A stretch of 64,000 bases of DNA from Siderastrea siderea (GCA_964030785.1 OZ034969.1:45095201-45159200), one strand, 5' to 3'. Shown: positions 45,127-56,178, counted from the stretch's first letter. Notes: generated by a model not told the origin, from the letters alone. Numbers and translations are program-made.

Positions 45127-45455
45127 TCCCCTCTTTCTCTCTTTTTCCCTTTCCCTCTACTCTTTTCTTTTTCTTTCTGATAACACGTTCTTCTTCTCCG
45201 GGTTTTTTTTAACCTTATTTTCCGCTACTTCCATCCTTTTCTTTTAAAATCTTCCTGTCCCCATCTTTTTTCTTAAAACTACCAGTCCCCTTCTCTCTCT
45301 CCTTTTTTTTTGCCCTCCCCCTTTGCCGCTCTTAACTTCTGTTTTAAAACTGTCCTCTTTTCTTACAATTCAAAATACATGAAAAATAACAATCAAAATA
45401 AAAATCCCGTAACTTAAAGGTGCAACAAACACGCGCAAGGGAGAAGAATAACTAA

Positions 45456-46378
45456 TTAAAGTGCCCATGTCACCAATTTTTTTAAGTTTTCAAGTAAAAG
45501 TCCACATTGAAAAAGGAACTTCTGCGAAAAAATTTTTTGATTTGAACAAAACGCGAATTTTTTATGAATTTTTAAAGCCTACTTTTGTTTGGTTCACCCC
45601 TTCCGCTGATCGTAAAGCGCGGGCTCACCATGTGACGTAGTTTCAGGAACGCTTGTTGCCATGGCTCTTGCGTTCTCTTGTGTTTACTACAGTTTACTAT
45701 CAGCAAATGACGGGTTGTTGGCTAGATCTTGTGAATATTCATTGAACTGCCAGCCGGAACAGCTTAGAGAAATGTGTTCATTAGAAGAAAGTGCTTCTGA
45801 AACGGAAAGCGACCGATATAGCAGTGAAAACGAAGAGTATCAAATAGAAGTTGAGGCCGATTGCGTCTTCGAACCTGACGAGAAGCCCACGCTTTAAAGT
45901 GTACGGAGCACAGTGAGGACGTTTTCCCGGGCTCCCAGTTCTTCCTTCGCGCCAGGACGAAGTCGATCCATCTTTTCCTTCTCCTTGTAGCTATGGCGTT
46001 ATCAGAGTTCAGAAAAGGAATTCTGTGCATGCTGATTCCTTTTACGGGATCTGCTACGTTGTCGCATCGTGCAGCAACGCATCTTTCGGGCATTTTCCGA
46101 GTTTATAGCAAAACACTCGATGGAATCCAGGTAAGATCTCTCTGAAGTTTATTTGGATATGTGGTCACGTGTTCCTTAACCTACGTCACAACTTCTTTGT
46201 GACCGAGAGAAGACTAATACGAGTGGTGTGCCAAAATGGCGGCAATTTTTCGCGTTTAAAAAAATTCATAAAAAAAATCGCGTTTTGTTCAAATCAAAAA
46301 AATTTTTCGCAGAAGTTCCTTTTTCAATGTGGACTTTCACTTGAAAACTTAAAAAATTTTGTGACATGGGCACTTTAA
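45456..46378 (-). mobile_element. P-like element with THAP gene and 120-bp TIRs
   Basis: The left end (TTAAAGTGCCCATGTCAC onward) and right end are inverted copies over about 120 bp, including TTTTAAGTTTTCAAG, GTCCACATTGAAAA and CAAAACGCGAATTTTTT blocks with few mismatches. The 923-bp element contains a THAP-domain frame on the minus strand and lacks room for a full transposase. The shared TTAAAGTG terminus with the element at 11346 suggests one family. P-like membership is inferred from the THAP domain. Confidence 0.7.
45764..46093 (-). CDS. THAP-domain protein fragment
   Basis: From ATG at 46093 the first about 67 residues form a complete THAP zinc finger: MPERCVAARC (C2), a helical linker with the invariant-type Trp in RKRWIDFV, then NWEPGKTSSLCSVHF (C and H of the C2CH site). 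THAP domains bind specific DNA and form the N-terminus of P-element transposases. After the domain the reading may leave at a donor-like CAG/GTTCGA near 45875; residues beyond it look non-THAP. A plus-strand frame (45661-45897, acidic and Ser-rich) overlaps and could be another element exon, but I do not recognise it. Confidence 0.7.
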   Translation of the reverse strand: MPERCVAARCDNVADPVKGISMHRIPFLNSDNAIATRRRKRWIDFVLARRKNWEPGKTSSLCSVHFKAWASRQVRRRNRPQLLFDTLRFHCYIGRFPFQKHFLLMNTFL

Positions 46379-46932
46379 AGCACCAAGTAGCAACGGCTGA
46401 ACAAAACAAAGGGTGCTGTACAAAATAAACAAGAAGGACAAACAATAAAACGCAATATAAAATACGAAAACGTAAAGCTAAAAATAAAGTAAAGAAAGAA
46501 ATATTATGACAAAATAAAGTAAAAGGAAAAACCTAAAAGTATACTAAAGCTTAAGTCCCGTGGGGAAGAAGGAAAACACGCGGCGGCAAACAATGCAAAC
46601 TTTCGAGAAAAATAAGAATACAAAACCCATTACACCCGAAGCAAATGGGTGGCAATGAACGAAATCACAAAGCACAAGACGAGTAACGAAGCTAATAAAC
46701 AAACGGAGGGAATAACCAAAACCCGAACAAATGGCGCTAACAAGAAAGGAACAAGCTATGACAAAAACAACGTCAGCACAAACAACATGCGAACCAACAA
46801 CGAAACTCCATAAATGAAACAAAACCCGACAAGTAGGATGCACTAAAACCGAACAGAAACCAAAACCGGGCAGGAAACGCAAAAACAAAGGGGCGAAATA
46901 CAAGCGAAGACCCAAAAAGACAGAAAACAAAC

Positions 46933-47115
46933 CTCTGGAGCTTGCTGAGCCTCATGCGGTTGCCCTTGAGCGGGCTGGTCCGGATTCGCAGGTTGAGGTT
47001 CTTGAACCGCAGGTTGTGCCGGAGCGGGCGCCTCAGCGTCAACATTTGCACCTTGAACGCCGTCTAAACGGGCAGCCAAAACTCCCGCGTCCGGGGCAGC
47101 AGGAACTTGAGCCAT
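46933..47115 (-). CDS. Gag-like protein, exon 1
   Basis: A 61-codon exon starts MAQVPAAPDAGVLAARLDGV and is rich in Pro, Ala and Gln, ending HEAQQAPE at a donor GAG/GTTTGT. It joins in phase 0 to exon 2 at 43317. A TATATATAT box lies about 110 bases upstream of the ATG. The intron of about 3.6 kb has been enlarged by nested elements. Confidence 0.6.
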
Positions 47116-47221
47116 AATACAGCTAGAGGAAGGTGCAGCGATGACCACGAAGAAGTATTCGCTGATACGTGAGTCCTGCAGCAATTCACGAAAAGACAGA
47201 GTACACGCGAGCTGAGAAGCT

Positions 47222-47234
47222 CAATATATATATA
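47222..47234 (-). promoter_or_regulatory. TATA-like box for the gag gene
   Basis: An alternating ATATATATATAT run upstream of gag exon 1 on the minus strand is at a plausible promoter position. It is inferred from position only. Confidence 0.35.
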
Positions 47235-48059
47235 TCCACAAGGTCAGCGGCATAACACGTGATCGCCAAAAATAACTGGGCCCGTGGAATAGAAAACTAG
47301 GGCGATTGTTAGCGTGGGCTCCGGTGAGAATAGTTTCCTCCTCATTCGTTGTGTTCTCGTCCAGGGCTAATCGGACGGGCTATGTCGTGTTTCATTTCAT
47401 AGGTACTAGGATTTACCCAGGGAAATCGAGTGCATAAAATTCGTACAAATCCCAAACGTAGCCAATCAGGAGTACGATGGATAAAATTTTACTAGTAAAA
47501 AAAACATTGTTCGTCCAATAATCAGGAACTAGAATGAGTGAAATTTCAATAGTGGTGAACGCACGTACAGGGTTGAACGTCATCCGACAACCGTTGCATA
47601 AAAAATTGCAGACTTTCAAGAAATGATTGATGAAACATTTCTCGTGTGACGTATGTGCTAATGAAGCCCCAGTCTTGTTCCTTTAGAAACGAGAAAACAA
47701 GGTTACCCGTCAAAAAACTCAACGAGATGTAAAATTACTGTTCTAACGAAGGAAAAAATTACTGAAAACGAAGGATGGCGTCGCTTTGAAGTTAAGTGGC
47801 CAGCTTTGAGCGACACTTGAAAAGAAAGATGGCTATTTTGCAAGAAAACCAGAAGAGTTCTTCACTCCAAACAAAAACAGCTAACGCAGCAAGGAAAGGG
47901 AAACAAAACCCGACGCATCGGTAGCTTTGACAAGCGACGAATTGAGAAATATTGTTCGAGTGGGTATACTTCGTTTTTTTTCTTAATTACGTTGTTAACT
48001 TTCGATATGAACTATGCTTTTCCAATATTGTAATTATTTTTGACATTTATAGTCGAAAT

Positions 48060-48235
48060 TGACCAACTCCCAGTTGGCTTGATAGCTCAGTTAGTTAGAG
48101 CGCTGCACCGGTATCGCGGAGGTCATGGGTTCGATTCCCGTTCAAGCCTGAATTTTTTTTTTCAATTTTCTTCTTTTCAACTGCTTAAGTTGAAAGACCT
48201 TCACTGCGATGATCTTCATTTAATTCTACCAAATA
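48060..48235 (+). mobile_element. tRNA-headed SINE-like unit
   Basis: About 175 bp that interrupt the block otherwise shared with 33466-34250: a tRNA-like head, a T-rich spacer and a body with CAACTGCTTAAGTTG and CACTGCGATGATCTTC. The same head and body occur four times in the transposon at 51008-52555. Its absence from the short copy shows it was inserted. Confidence 0.65.
48076..48148 (+). tRNA. tRNA-like gene, cloverleaf with GGT anticodon position
   Basis: The sequence folds as a full cloverleaf: acceptor GGCTTGA/TCAAGCC (7 pairs), D-stem GCTC/GAGC, anticodon stem CTGCA/CGCGG with one A-C mismatch, loop CCGGTAT, variable AGGTC, T-stem ATGGG/CCCGT and T-loop TTCGATT. The anticodon position reads GGT (Thr), unusual for eukaryotes, and position 33 is C instead of T. 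RNA polymerase III A and B boxes look intact. Because it heads a SINE-like unit it may be a tRNA relic, not a translation tRNA. Confidence 0.6.
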
Positions 48236-48239
48236 AACC

Positions 48240-48410
48240 TTGTTGTTGTTGGTTGCGGTTAAACAGCACTCTTCTAAGGAGCAAAGAACATCATAATATG
48301 TGCTGGGGAAATACAACAAACTCAGCCCACATCAGACGCCGAGTTCGGGAATCGCACCTGGGCCACATTGGTGGGAGGCGAGTGCTCTCACCACTGCGCT
48401 ATCCTTGTTT
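48240..48410 (-). mobile_element. Second tRNA-derived SINE fragment
   Basis: On the minus strand GGATAGCGCAGTGGTGAGAG resembles a pol III A box and GGTGCGATTCCC a B box, followed by GGCGTCTGATGTGGGCTGAG. This head-body pattern is common in cnidarian genomes from my recollection. It is truncated and degenerate. Confidence 0.6.
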
Positions 48411-48525
48411 CCCCCATTACTGTAACTACCTGACAAGATATTACATATATACATACATAAACTTTGTTCCTATTTCGTCATTGGTCCATATTCGGATACA
48501 ATAGAATATTCTTTTATACACTGTA

Positions 48526-49194
48526 ATAATCGACTAACCCTTTTACTAAAACCATGCGGTGGTTTAGTGATTTTCACAACAAAAAGTTACAACTTTCGAA
48601 CATACAAATTCTATTTAAATCTTTTGAAGGCTCCTGTTTTTCACAATTATCAAATCCCCATAAAGGCAGACTACGGCTATTAATTTCATTGCAAAAGAAA
48701 TATCTATATACCTGTAAGAAATTGACGAAAAAACCTCATTTAGAAGAATTTGTATCTAAGCTACTAGAACAGTATCGTATCGAAAATTGTGGCATGTTGT
48801 GAAGGGACGACATGGCTGGCAGGTCTTGAGTTTTTTTTCTCCATATTCTTTTCTTAAATAATATGTATATGCATTAATAATGAAAAACATTGTGACGTTA
48901 GTATTTTAGTGTTAATTTGTACGTTTTTTGTGAGTTTGTTGTTGTTGTTGTTTGTTAGTGTAATTACTAGTCATGAAAATTGTGAGTTGTAAATATTGTT
49001 AGTTCTCAATAAAGAAATAGATAAATAAATAAAAAACCCCTGCCACACCCCGCGCGTGAATCTGATTGACACGAGAAATCGGCGTAGTCAAGTGTTGATG
49101 TTACTTCTCAAAACTGACCAATCCGAGTGTATACCAGGGGCTTGTACGCGGCAACAGGGCCTTTAAAAAAACTCAGTTTTTTGTGCTCATTTTC
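48526..49194 (+). repeat. Dispersed repeat, copy 2 (partner at 19784)
   Basis: Same orientation as 19784-20432. It contains an open frame (48554-48802) starting MRWFSDFHNKKLQLSNIQIL that is partly preserved in copy 1, then an AATAAA-rich tail and CCTGCCACACCCCGCGCGTG. Possibly the 3' end of a retroelement; unrecognised. Confidence 0.65.
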
Positions 49195-49389
49195 TCTATG
49201 GTTGGCTATTTGTTTCAAAACTATGACGCGATATACGTTGGTCTTTTGACGCGTATACTTGTTAAGATCCCTTATATATGGGCTTTTTTCCCACGTATAC
49301 GGCCATTTTCAACGCATATATGCGTTCAAAACTCGCGTGTATACGCGGCTTTCAAGGGCCATATAGACGAGGGCTAAAGTGCGGGTATA

Positions 49390-49830
49390 CGCGATTACGT
49401 AATCGTATATGCGCGGTTTAGAAATTGTTTTGTATAGGCTGGCATGAAAAGTGCCTTCCTTCGGAAAGGCCTCCATGTATGATGCCAATGAAAAGTATCT
49501 TTTTAAACGAGATGTAAACATGGCGGCAATTTTAAGAACTCTGGTTAAATTGTGGCCTGCCTTCTCTTACATATTTGCAACCGCTCTGCTACAACGGAAC
49601 TGTTGGAAACTATTACTCGTCTTTGAACTGACTGTTCAAGATTTTATTCTTACGCTGATGGCAACACGGCAGAGAACTTGATCGTCCACCTTGAGGTTGC
49701 TTTGGAGTCAACTTGTTTGGTTAATTTGTTTGACAGAGATGAACAAGCGAATGCTGGGAGAATACCACATCTTGAATCACTGGTGAGACAGCTGTAAACC
49801 TTATTACATAGATGGGAATTGTTCGTAACA
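49390..49830 (+). repeat. Inverted-pair repeat, copy 1 (partner 59650-60135)
   Basis: About 440 bp occur again in opposite orientation at 59650-60135, with blocks such as CGCGATTACGTAATCGTATA, ATGGCGGCAATTTTAA and AGATGTGGTATTCTCC-type sequence. An open frame here (49451-49681) begins before a conserved MAAILRTLVKLWPAF; its mirror copy has stops. Family unknown. Confidence 0.6.
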
Positions 49831-50234
49831 AGAGCAGTTTTGTGTACTTCAGTACGTCCCATTAAAACGGCTTTGCCAGGTTTGTCGGCTACACCTGATT
49901 GTCTGGTCTACGGAATTCATTACCTAAGAGTTGCTAAGAATCCCAGATACTTTTCACTAGACCTTCCTCCACCGTAGGGAGATATGGGGCATACTTGGGG
50001 ATTTGTAGGGCCTTAGGGGCTTAGTTCACTTTAGAAAGGCACTCTACAGGACTCAAGTACAGAAGCACATGTTGTTAAAAAGTTAGATAGGTTTGAGCAA
50101 CTCCCACAGGCATGGTTGAAACTTTTTGTTGTTCATAGTTTTGCTTTCCTGGAAGATACGTGCCACAACGTATGGAGCATATGTGCCACCATGGTCATTA
50201 GGTCTTCATCTAGGGGTCTTCTGAAGGTTCCTTG

Positions 50235-50400
50235 GTCCAGTTCTAAGTATGGCGACAGATCCTTTTGCGTTTGAGCACCAACCCTTTGAAATGGCCTACC
50301 TGCTCATTTGAGACTTTCAGTGGACCTGCCTTCTTTTAAGCATGATCTTAAGACTTGCTTATTTCGCCAGTCTTTTTTATTAGTGTTTATCTTGTGATGT
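50235..50400 (+). pseudogene. 3' end of a non-LTR retrotransposon RT ORF
   Basis: A plus-strand reading gives YGDRSFCV, two stops, then NGLPAHLRLSVDLPSFKHDL and KTCLFRQSF. This is the conserved tail of CR1/L2-like and related non-LTR reverse transcriptase proteins (YG.RSF..AP.LWN.LP). It is followed by a short 3' region and the ATT microsatellite at 50458-50515, which likely grew from the element's tail. Confidence 0.7.
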
Positions 50401-50457
50401 AGGCGAAATTGTTGTACAGCGCCTTAGAACTTTGGGATCATGTGCGCTATATTAAGT

Positions 50458-50515
50458 CTATTACTATTACTATTATTATTATTATTATTATTATTATTAT
50501 CATTATTATTATTAA
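50458..50515. repeat. ATT microsatellite
   Basis: Nearly pure ATT/ACT units, directly after the LINE 3' end. Confidence 0.95.
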
Positions 50516-51371
50516 ATTATTCCCTGAGCAATGGTTGTTTTTCCGTGATTTGTTCACAAGAATTTCTTTTAAATTAGGCACTGATGGAAGACGTTTTCTT
50601 TGTGCATTTGTTGGAGGGCTTGTGCCCTGTCTTTGAACTTCACTTCTGACGCATTTTTCTGGAAAACGTTTTGGGGTAAACACTCTTGAGTTGGTTTTTT
50701 AAGACTCCTCTATTTTCTTCTCGTCAAATAAAAGTGTTTTAGAAGAGTTTGTTGAAAGAAGTCTTAAAGGCTCTCTTTTCACAAATCCCTTTTAACACAA
50801 GGCGCGTGACAGGAGGAGAAATTCAATGAAACACTCTGCTCTGTTTGCAGAAGTCACTAAAAGTTTTCATACTCTTAAAAAATCCAAACCTTAAGAGGGA
50901 GCTTAGACCTAACCCTTGGAGGTACAAGCAAAGTCACCCCCCTTCCCCACAGTGGCACAAGGGGGGAGTTGATGGAACCTCTACCCCATGTTTTTGTTGT
51001 GTTACAATACCGTAAACTGCCGCTTATAAACCCTGGGCTTATACAACTTCATAAGGGGTTTTGGGTGGGCTTATAAACGGAGGGGCTTATATCCGGGGGG
51101 GCTTATAAGCGGAATAAGAAAAAAACGTTTCGAAATGAGCCACAGCAGTGTTGATCGAAATACGTTTTTAATTTACCATTTTTTTTATTAACCTTTGAAA
51201 CGCCATAATAAATCGAATTCATTTCAAATTTAACAACAAAATCAAAACTGAAATTATGAATATATGAAAGTCATATATTTGAACTGCGGAATGAAGAAAT
51301 AAATGTAAAGAAGATCCTCGCAGTTATTAATGCAACTTATGCAGTTGCTAAAAGAAAGCCTGAAAAAATCA

Positions 51372-51442
51372 GACTTGCCGGGACTCGAACCCTGACCTCT
51401 GCGATACCGGTGCAGCGCTCTAACCAATTGAGCTAACAAGCC
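51372..51442 (-). tRNA. tRNA-like copy, inverted unit
   Basis: Same sequence as the three plus-strand copies, read on the minus strand: GGCTTGT acceptor, A box, CCGGTAT anticodon loop, B box GGTTCGAGTCCC. Confidence 0.55.
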
Positions 51443-51673
51443 AACTGGGAGCTGGTCATTAAATTGGTTCGTAATATACCCGGGAAAGATGAAGATGAAA
51501 TTATGAATATATGAAAGTCATATATTTGAACTGCGGAATGAAGAAATAAAAGGATCTTCTTTACATTTTTTTCTTCATTCCGCAGTTCAAATATATGACT
51601 TTCATATATTCATAATTTCATCTTCATCTTTCCCGGGTATATTACGAACCAATTTAATGACCAGCTCCCAGTT

Positions 51674-51744
51674 GGCTTGTTAGCTCAATTGGTTAGAGCG
51701 CTGCACCGGTATCGCAGAGGTCAGGGTTCGAGTCCCGGCAAGTC
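51674..51744 (+). tRNA. tRNA-like copy, tandem unit 1
   Basis: Acceptor GGCTTGT/GCAAGTC pairs with two wobbles. D-arm and T-loop are intact, the anticodon stem CTGCA/CGCAG has one mismatch, and the anticodon position is GGT. The T-stem CAGGG/CCCGG has one mismatch. Pol III boxes are present. Confidence 0.55.
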
Positions 51745-51920
51745 TGATTTTTTCAGGCTTTCTTTTAGCAACTGCATAAGTTGCATTAATAACTGCGAGG
51801 ATCTTCTTTACATTTATTTCTTCATTCCGCAGTTCAAATATATGACTTTCATATATTCATAATTTCATCTTCATCTTTCCCGGGTATATTACGAACCAAT
51901 TTAATGACCAGTTCCCAGTT

Positions 51921-51991
51921 GGCTTGTTAGCTCAATTGGTTAGAGCGCTGCACCGGTATCGCAGAGGTCAGGGTTCGAGTCCCGGCAAGTC
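51921..51991 (+). tRNA. tRNA-like copy, tandem unit 2
   Basis: Identical by eye to unit 1 across the tRNA part and exactly 247 bases downstream of it. Confidence 0.55.
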
Positions 51992-52167
51992 TGATTTTTT
52001 CAGGCTTTCTTTTAGCAACTGCATAAGTTGCATTGATAACTGCGAGGATCTTCTTTACATTTATTTCTTCATTCCGCAGTTCAAATATATGACTTTCATA
52101 TATTCATAATTTCATCTTCATCTTTCCCGGGTATATTACGAACCAATTTAATGACCAGCTCCCAGTT

Positions 52168-52238
52168 GGCTTGTTAGCTCAATTGGTTAGAGCGCTGCAC
52201 CGGTATCGCAGAGGTCAGGGTTCGAGTCCCGGCAAGTC
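52168..52238 (+). tRNA. tRNA-like copy, tandem unit 3
   Basis: Identical tRNA part, 247 bases after unit 2. The unit's body is cut short at about 52310, where the transposon's right end begins. Confidence 0.55.
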
Positions 52239-52561
52239 TGATTTTTTCAGGCTTTCTTTTAGCAACTGCATAAGTTGCATTAAAAACTGCGAGGATCTTC
52301 TTTACATTTATAAAATCAAAACTGTAACACGGAACGTAACAAAACAGAAGCTCAGAGTTCATCTTCGCAGTGTTCTGTGAGAGTGCTTAATATTAAGGAA
52401 ACAAGGAAGTAGAGGGGGGGTGGGGGGGCTTAAATCCGGAGGGGCTTATAACCGGATGTATTTTTTTGTTTACAGGTAGATGGGCCTATAACCGGGGGTG
52501 CTTATAACCGGGGGTGCTTATAAGCGGGGGGGCTTATAAGCGGCAGTTTACGGTATTACAA

Positions 52562-53672
52562 TAGTTAGCCTGTAATGTGCTCTGCAAGATGAACCATTTG
52601 AAAGGAATGGTCACACAATGCAACTCTGCGGTATGGCCAGTACCTTACGCATGCACACAGCCACATCACCTGGGCGGTGGCATCCGTGGATGTAGCTGTT
52701 TCGTCCTTGTTAGGACTCATCAGCATAGCATATCCAGGTGTTAGGGTCTCACAATAGATCATCGACCCCGCCGTTTATTGCCGAGCCAAGGTGAGTGCAG
52801 AAGCACTCCTTTAAGCGCCAGCTCTACACAAAATGAGAAATGAACAAAAATCTCTTTTGTGTTTAGGAGAGCTGTCCCAGTCGTCCTTCTACACAACGTT
52901 TAACATGTCTCCCTCAGTACAGGTGGGGTTTCCAGTGACAATTGTACAACAAGAATGTTGTTAGTGTAGCGATCGTCACCCAAAGCTTCAACAACTCACT
53001 TTGCTAGAGTTTCGACGCACTATGAATTGCGGGGATATACTTTACGGACAGTCACTTGAATTAACTTGATCGATTTATTACAAGAAACCGAGAATCCAAG
53101 ATATTATCGTAAACTGAAATAGTAATACAAAGGAAAACTAATGTAAAACCTGGTAAGGGATGTACTAACATTCCAAAAATTCCATTGCAGAATCGTAGGC
53201 TTAAACCGAAAAACTAGCATACACAATCAACAAAATCAAATTATTACACTACTAAAAACGCTTAAACCGTAAACGAGGTATATAGCTCACAAACTAGTGA
53301 AAAACTTAACTAATATCGACGAAAACCGTATTGCCAGGCTCCAAACAGCAATCAAATGCCATATCACGTGGTTGAAACTTACCAAAATTGCGATCTAAAC
53401 TATAGAGAAGAATAAAATCACTTAAAAGAAAAAAAAGTTACTTACATAACAGTCCCGATCTTATTCCAAAATTTTCAGTGTTTTCACTGAAAACTTCTGA
53501 TCTGTGCGCTACCAGGCCCAAAGCCAACTAACTAGAATGCGGTTTCGGGCGAAACTAAAGCTACTCTAAAATCACGTGTAAATTATCATCCACAAAATGT
53601 AATAAAAAAAATCAAACAAAACTTAAATTAAATGTCCGGGAAGTGGGCGAACAGTGCCGTTACAGTTAGTTT
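52562..53672. other. Intron DNA without recognised features
   Basis: No coding frame or repeat end was recognised between the tRNA-carrying transposon and the gypsy element. Confidence 0.5.
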
Positions 53673-53676
53673 CTAG

Positions 53677-54011
53677 TGTAGTAGAGTTCACCAAAGCGTG
53701 ACATAACAATTTTAGGTAACATTGATTGCGTGATTGTAATCGGAAATATGATCTTTGTTTGACCCATTGTTTGTTAAAGTAAGCGTGCAAATATTCTAGT
53801 ACCTATTCTAAGTACGTGTCGCGTGGAATATCAAAATGTAGTTCGTGTTTTCCGTCTCAAGACACGTAGGAAGACTAGTTCCTTCTAGTACCAAGTTTCA
53901 GCTCGCATAATCGCCTAGTTCCGCAAGATTTAGGTAAGTTTTCATCCATATCTCTGTAGTTGCGGTTATTTCAAAATTAAGTTGCTTATCCCAAAGGAAA
54001 CCCCATTTATC
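53677..54011 (+). repeat. Truncated 5' LTR
   Basis: Matches the first about 340 bases of the 3' LTR with scattered differences and stops at CCCCATTTATC, where the internal deletion begins. Confidence 0.85.
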
Positions 54012-54019
54012 ATGATCTC

Positions 54020-54346
54020 TTGTTGGCCCGAGTGGTGACGCAGCCTAAGGAAAACATGGTGCCAGTCCGTGTCTTGAACCCGTCACCTACTCCTGTGACC
54101 CTTTACCAGAACACATCTGTTGGTACCTTCAGCCAGCTGGAAGGTAGTGCATTGGAGCCAGCCAGTTGCAACCGGCTTGCAACTAAGAAGACCCGGAGGC
54201 AGACAAAACCATCAGCGTCGGAGCAGTTTGACCTGGACACCATGAACCTGACCAGTCTGCAGAAGAAAAAACTTGCTAACCTCTTAGACGAGTTCTCAGA
54301 TATCTTCTCAGCGGGCCCAGAAGACCTTGCCGTACGGGTATCGTAA
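54020..54346 (+). pseudogene. Gypsy pol: linker before RT
   Basis: The frame reads from the region between protease and RT (VRVLNPSPTPVTLYQNTSVG) to LANLLDEFSDIFSAGPEDL, the usual lead-in to RT, then leaves the gypsy sequence and meets a stop. The RT domain itself is deleted here. Confidence 0.75.
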
Positions 54347-54353
54347 AGCACCA

Positions 54354-54608
54354 AATAGATACTGGGAGCGCCTGTACAGTGCCACCAAAAAGGAGATGTT
54401 GGCTATGGTGTACACCATCAAGCATTTCAGCCGCTACCTGTACGGGAGACCTTTCACCTTTAGAACTGACCACAACGCACTGAAGTGGCTTCAGAGCTTC
54501 AAAGAGCCCGAAGGCCAGGTAGCCAGATGGTTAGAGAAGCTTGCACAGTACGACTACAAGATTGAACACCGCCCAAGTGGTCGAGACCAATGCAGTAGAC
54601 AGCAGTAA
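54354..54608 (+). pseudogene. Gypsy pol: RNase H fragment
   Basis: ERLYSATKKEMLAMVYTIKH, then YLYGRPFTFRTDHNALKWL and GQVARWLEKLAQYDYKIEHR represent the middle and end of gypsy RNase H, including the catalytic Glu and the Asp of RTDH. The beginning is missing and the frame shifts at about 54590. Confidence 0.82.
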
Positions 54609-56178
54609 CCAGACGTGGCTTCAAGATTGGACGGCAGCTGACATGAAGTTAAAGCAAGAAGCAGACCCGAACCTGAGACAGATACTGTTCTGGAAACAGA
54701 ACCGAGCTGCGCAACCAACACAGCAGGAAGTACAAGGTGCCAGCAAAGCCACCAAGAGCCTGTGGGCGCAATGGAACCGGTTACAGCTGGAGAACGGTGT
54801 GCTCTACCGTAAGTGGGAGACCGAAGATGGTCACGGTACCCGCTTACAACTTGTACTTCCTCGGTGGCTGGTACCAGATGTCCTGTCAGCTCTTCACAAT
54901 GCCCCGTCAGCCGGACATCTAGTTGTGACCAAAACCGTCGAACGAGTGCGAGAAATTTATTGGTATGGCCTACAACATAATGTCGAAGACTGGTGCCGAC
55001 AGTGCGAAAAGTACGTGAAGAGGAAGTTCCCCCAGACCACAGCTCGAGCACCATTAGTTAGCAGCTGCCCTGGTTATCCATTCGAAAGAATCGCATTGGA
55101 TATCATGGGCCCCCTGCCGACTACAGAATCCGGTCAAAAGTACATCCTGGTTGTTGGCGATTACTTCTCGAAATGGACAGAGGCGTTTCCCCTCCCGAAC
55201 CAAGAAGCGAAGACAATGGCAGAGAAACTTGTTAATGAAGTCATTGCCAGGTATGGGGCACCGGAGAAAATCCATTCAGACCAAGGACGTATCTTTGAAG
55301 CCCAGCTGTTCCAGAAAATGTGCATTCTGTTCAACAAGGATAAGACCCGTACCTCTCCATATCACCCAGAAAGTGATGGAATGGTCGAACGAATGAATCG
55401 TACCCTCCAGGATATATTGGCCAAGTACGTTTCACACCATCAGCGTGACCAGGATGAGCACCTGCCGTTGGTAATGATGGCCTATCGGTCAAGTATTCAT
55501 GCATCCACCCAGTACACACCTTTTAACCTTTTGTTTGGCCGTGAGGTGCGATTACCAATCGACGTGATGTTTGGATGGCAGCCAAACCACCAGCCAGAAG
55601 TATCCGAATATGTAAGGGACTTGCGTGACACTCTATAAGAAGTCAATGAGCACGCCAGAGAGCACCGTCGGACTGCCCAGAAACGTCAGAAGGACCTTTA
55701 CGATCAGCGAATTGCTGGAGAGCAAATCGAGGTTGGCGATCGAGTGTTCCTTCATGACACCGCAGTCAAGAGAGGGCAGACTAAGAAGTTCCACTCATCA
55801 TGGCAAGGTCCTTACATTGTAGTGTCCAAGATTGGTGATGTGACTTATCGTATCCAGGCAGAAGACAACCCCAGCAAGAGGAAAGTGGTACACTTCAACC
55901 ACCTGAAACCCTGTGGTGTAGCTAAACCAGTGGATCAGCAGCGCGGACCTACCCAGACTGCTAGCTCTGAGCCTAACACTAAAATACGAAGACCGCATGT
56001 TCCACCACAGTATGTTCCTGGTGAAACTGACCTCATGTACATGGATGAGACAGCAGCTGATGCGGAAGCCGCAAGCCCTGAACACCTTGACCGAGATCAG
56101 GAGCCGCCCGCTGCAGTCAATGACCGACCAGTACATGCAGAAAGCCTAGACGAGAAGTCAGACCACCAATCTGGATGA
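54603..56178 (+). pseudogene. Gypsy pol: integrase with one in-frame stop
   Basis: Zinc-finger region: AGHLVVTKTVERVREIYWYG and DWCRQCEKYVKRK, where the usual second Cys is Tyr. Core: LDIMGPLPTT (first Asp), KIHSDQGRIFEAQ (second Asp) and DGMVERMNRTLQ (Glu), a complete DDE set. The C-terminal part after the TAA at 55636-55638 stays in the same frame (GDRVFLHDTAVKRGQTKKFH, then FNHLKPCG) up to a stop at 56176. A single nonsense codon therefore separates the core from the C-terminal DNA-binding part. Integrase joins retroelement cDNA to host DNA; this copy is broken. Confidence 0.88.

Larger units (their letters stand above)
51008..52555. mobile_element. DNA transposon carrying four tRNA-like genes
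   Basis: The ends are inverted repeats (TACCGTAAACTGCCGCTTAT and its mirror at the right), flanked by a perfect TTACAA direct repeat (51002-51007 and 52556-52561). Subterminal GGGGGCTTATAA units are repeated at both ends. The centre is a 247-bp unit present once inverted (about 51244-51490) and three times in tandem (from about 51640). Each unit has a tRNA-like head plus a SINE-like body. No transposase is present, so it is non-autonomous. The inverted and first direct units form a long near-perfect palindrome centred near 51550. Confidence 0.88.

Noticed and set aside
45661..45897. Plus-strand 78-residue acidic frame inside the P-like element
   Set aside because: It may be a real exon of the element, but it overlaps the THAP frame and has no recognised domain or splice support.
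51254..52380. Repeated 61-residue frame starting MLAQLVRALHRYRRGQGSSP
   Set aside because: It is a read-through of the tRNA-like sequence and its SINE-like body, not a protein.
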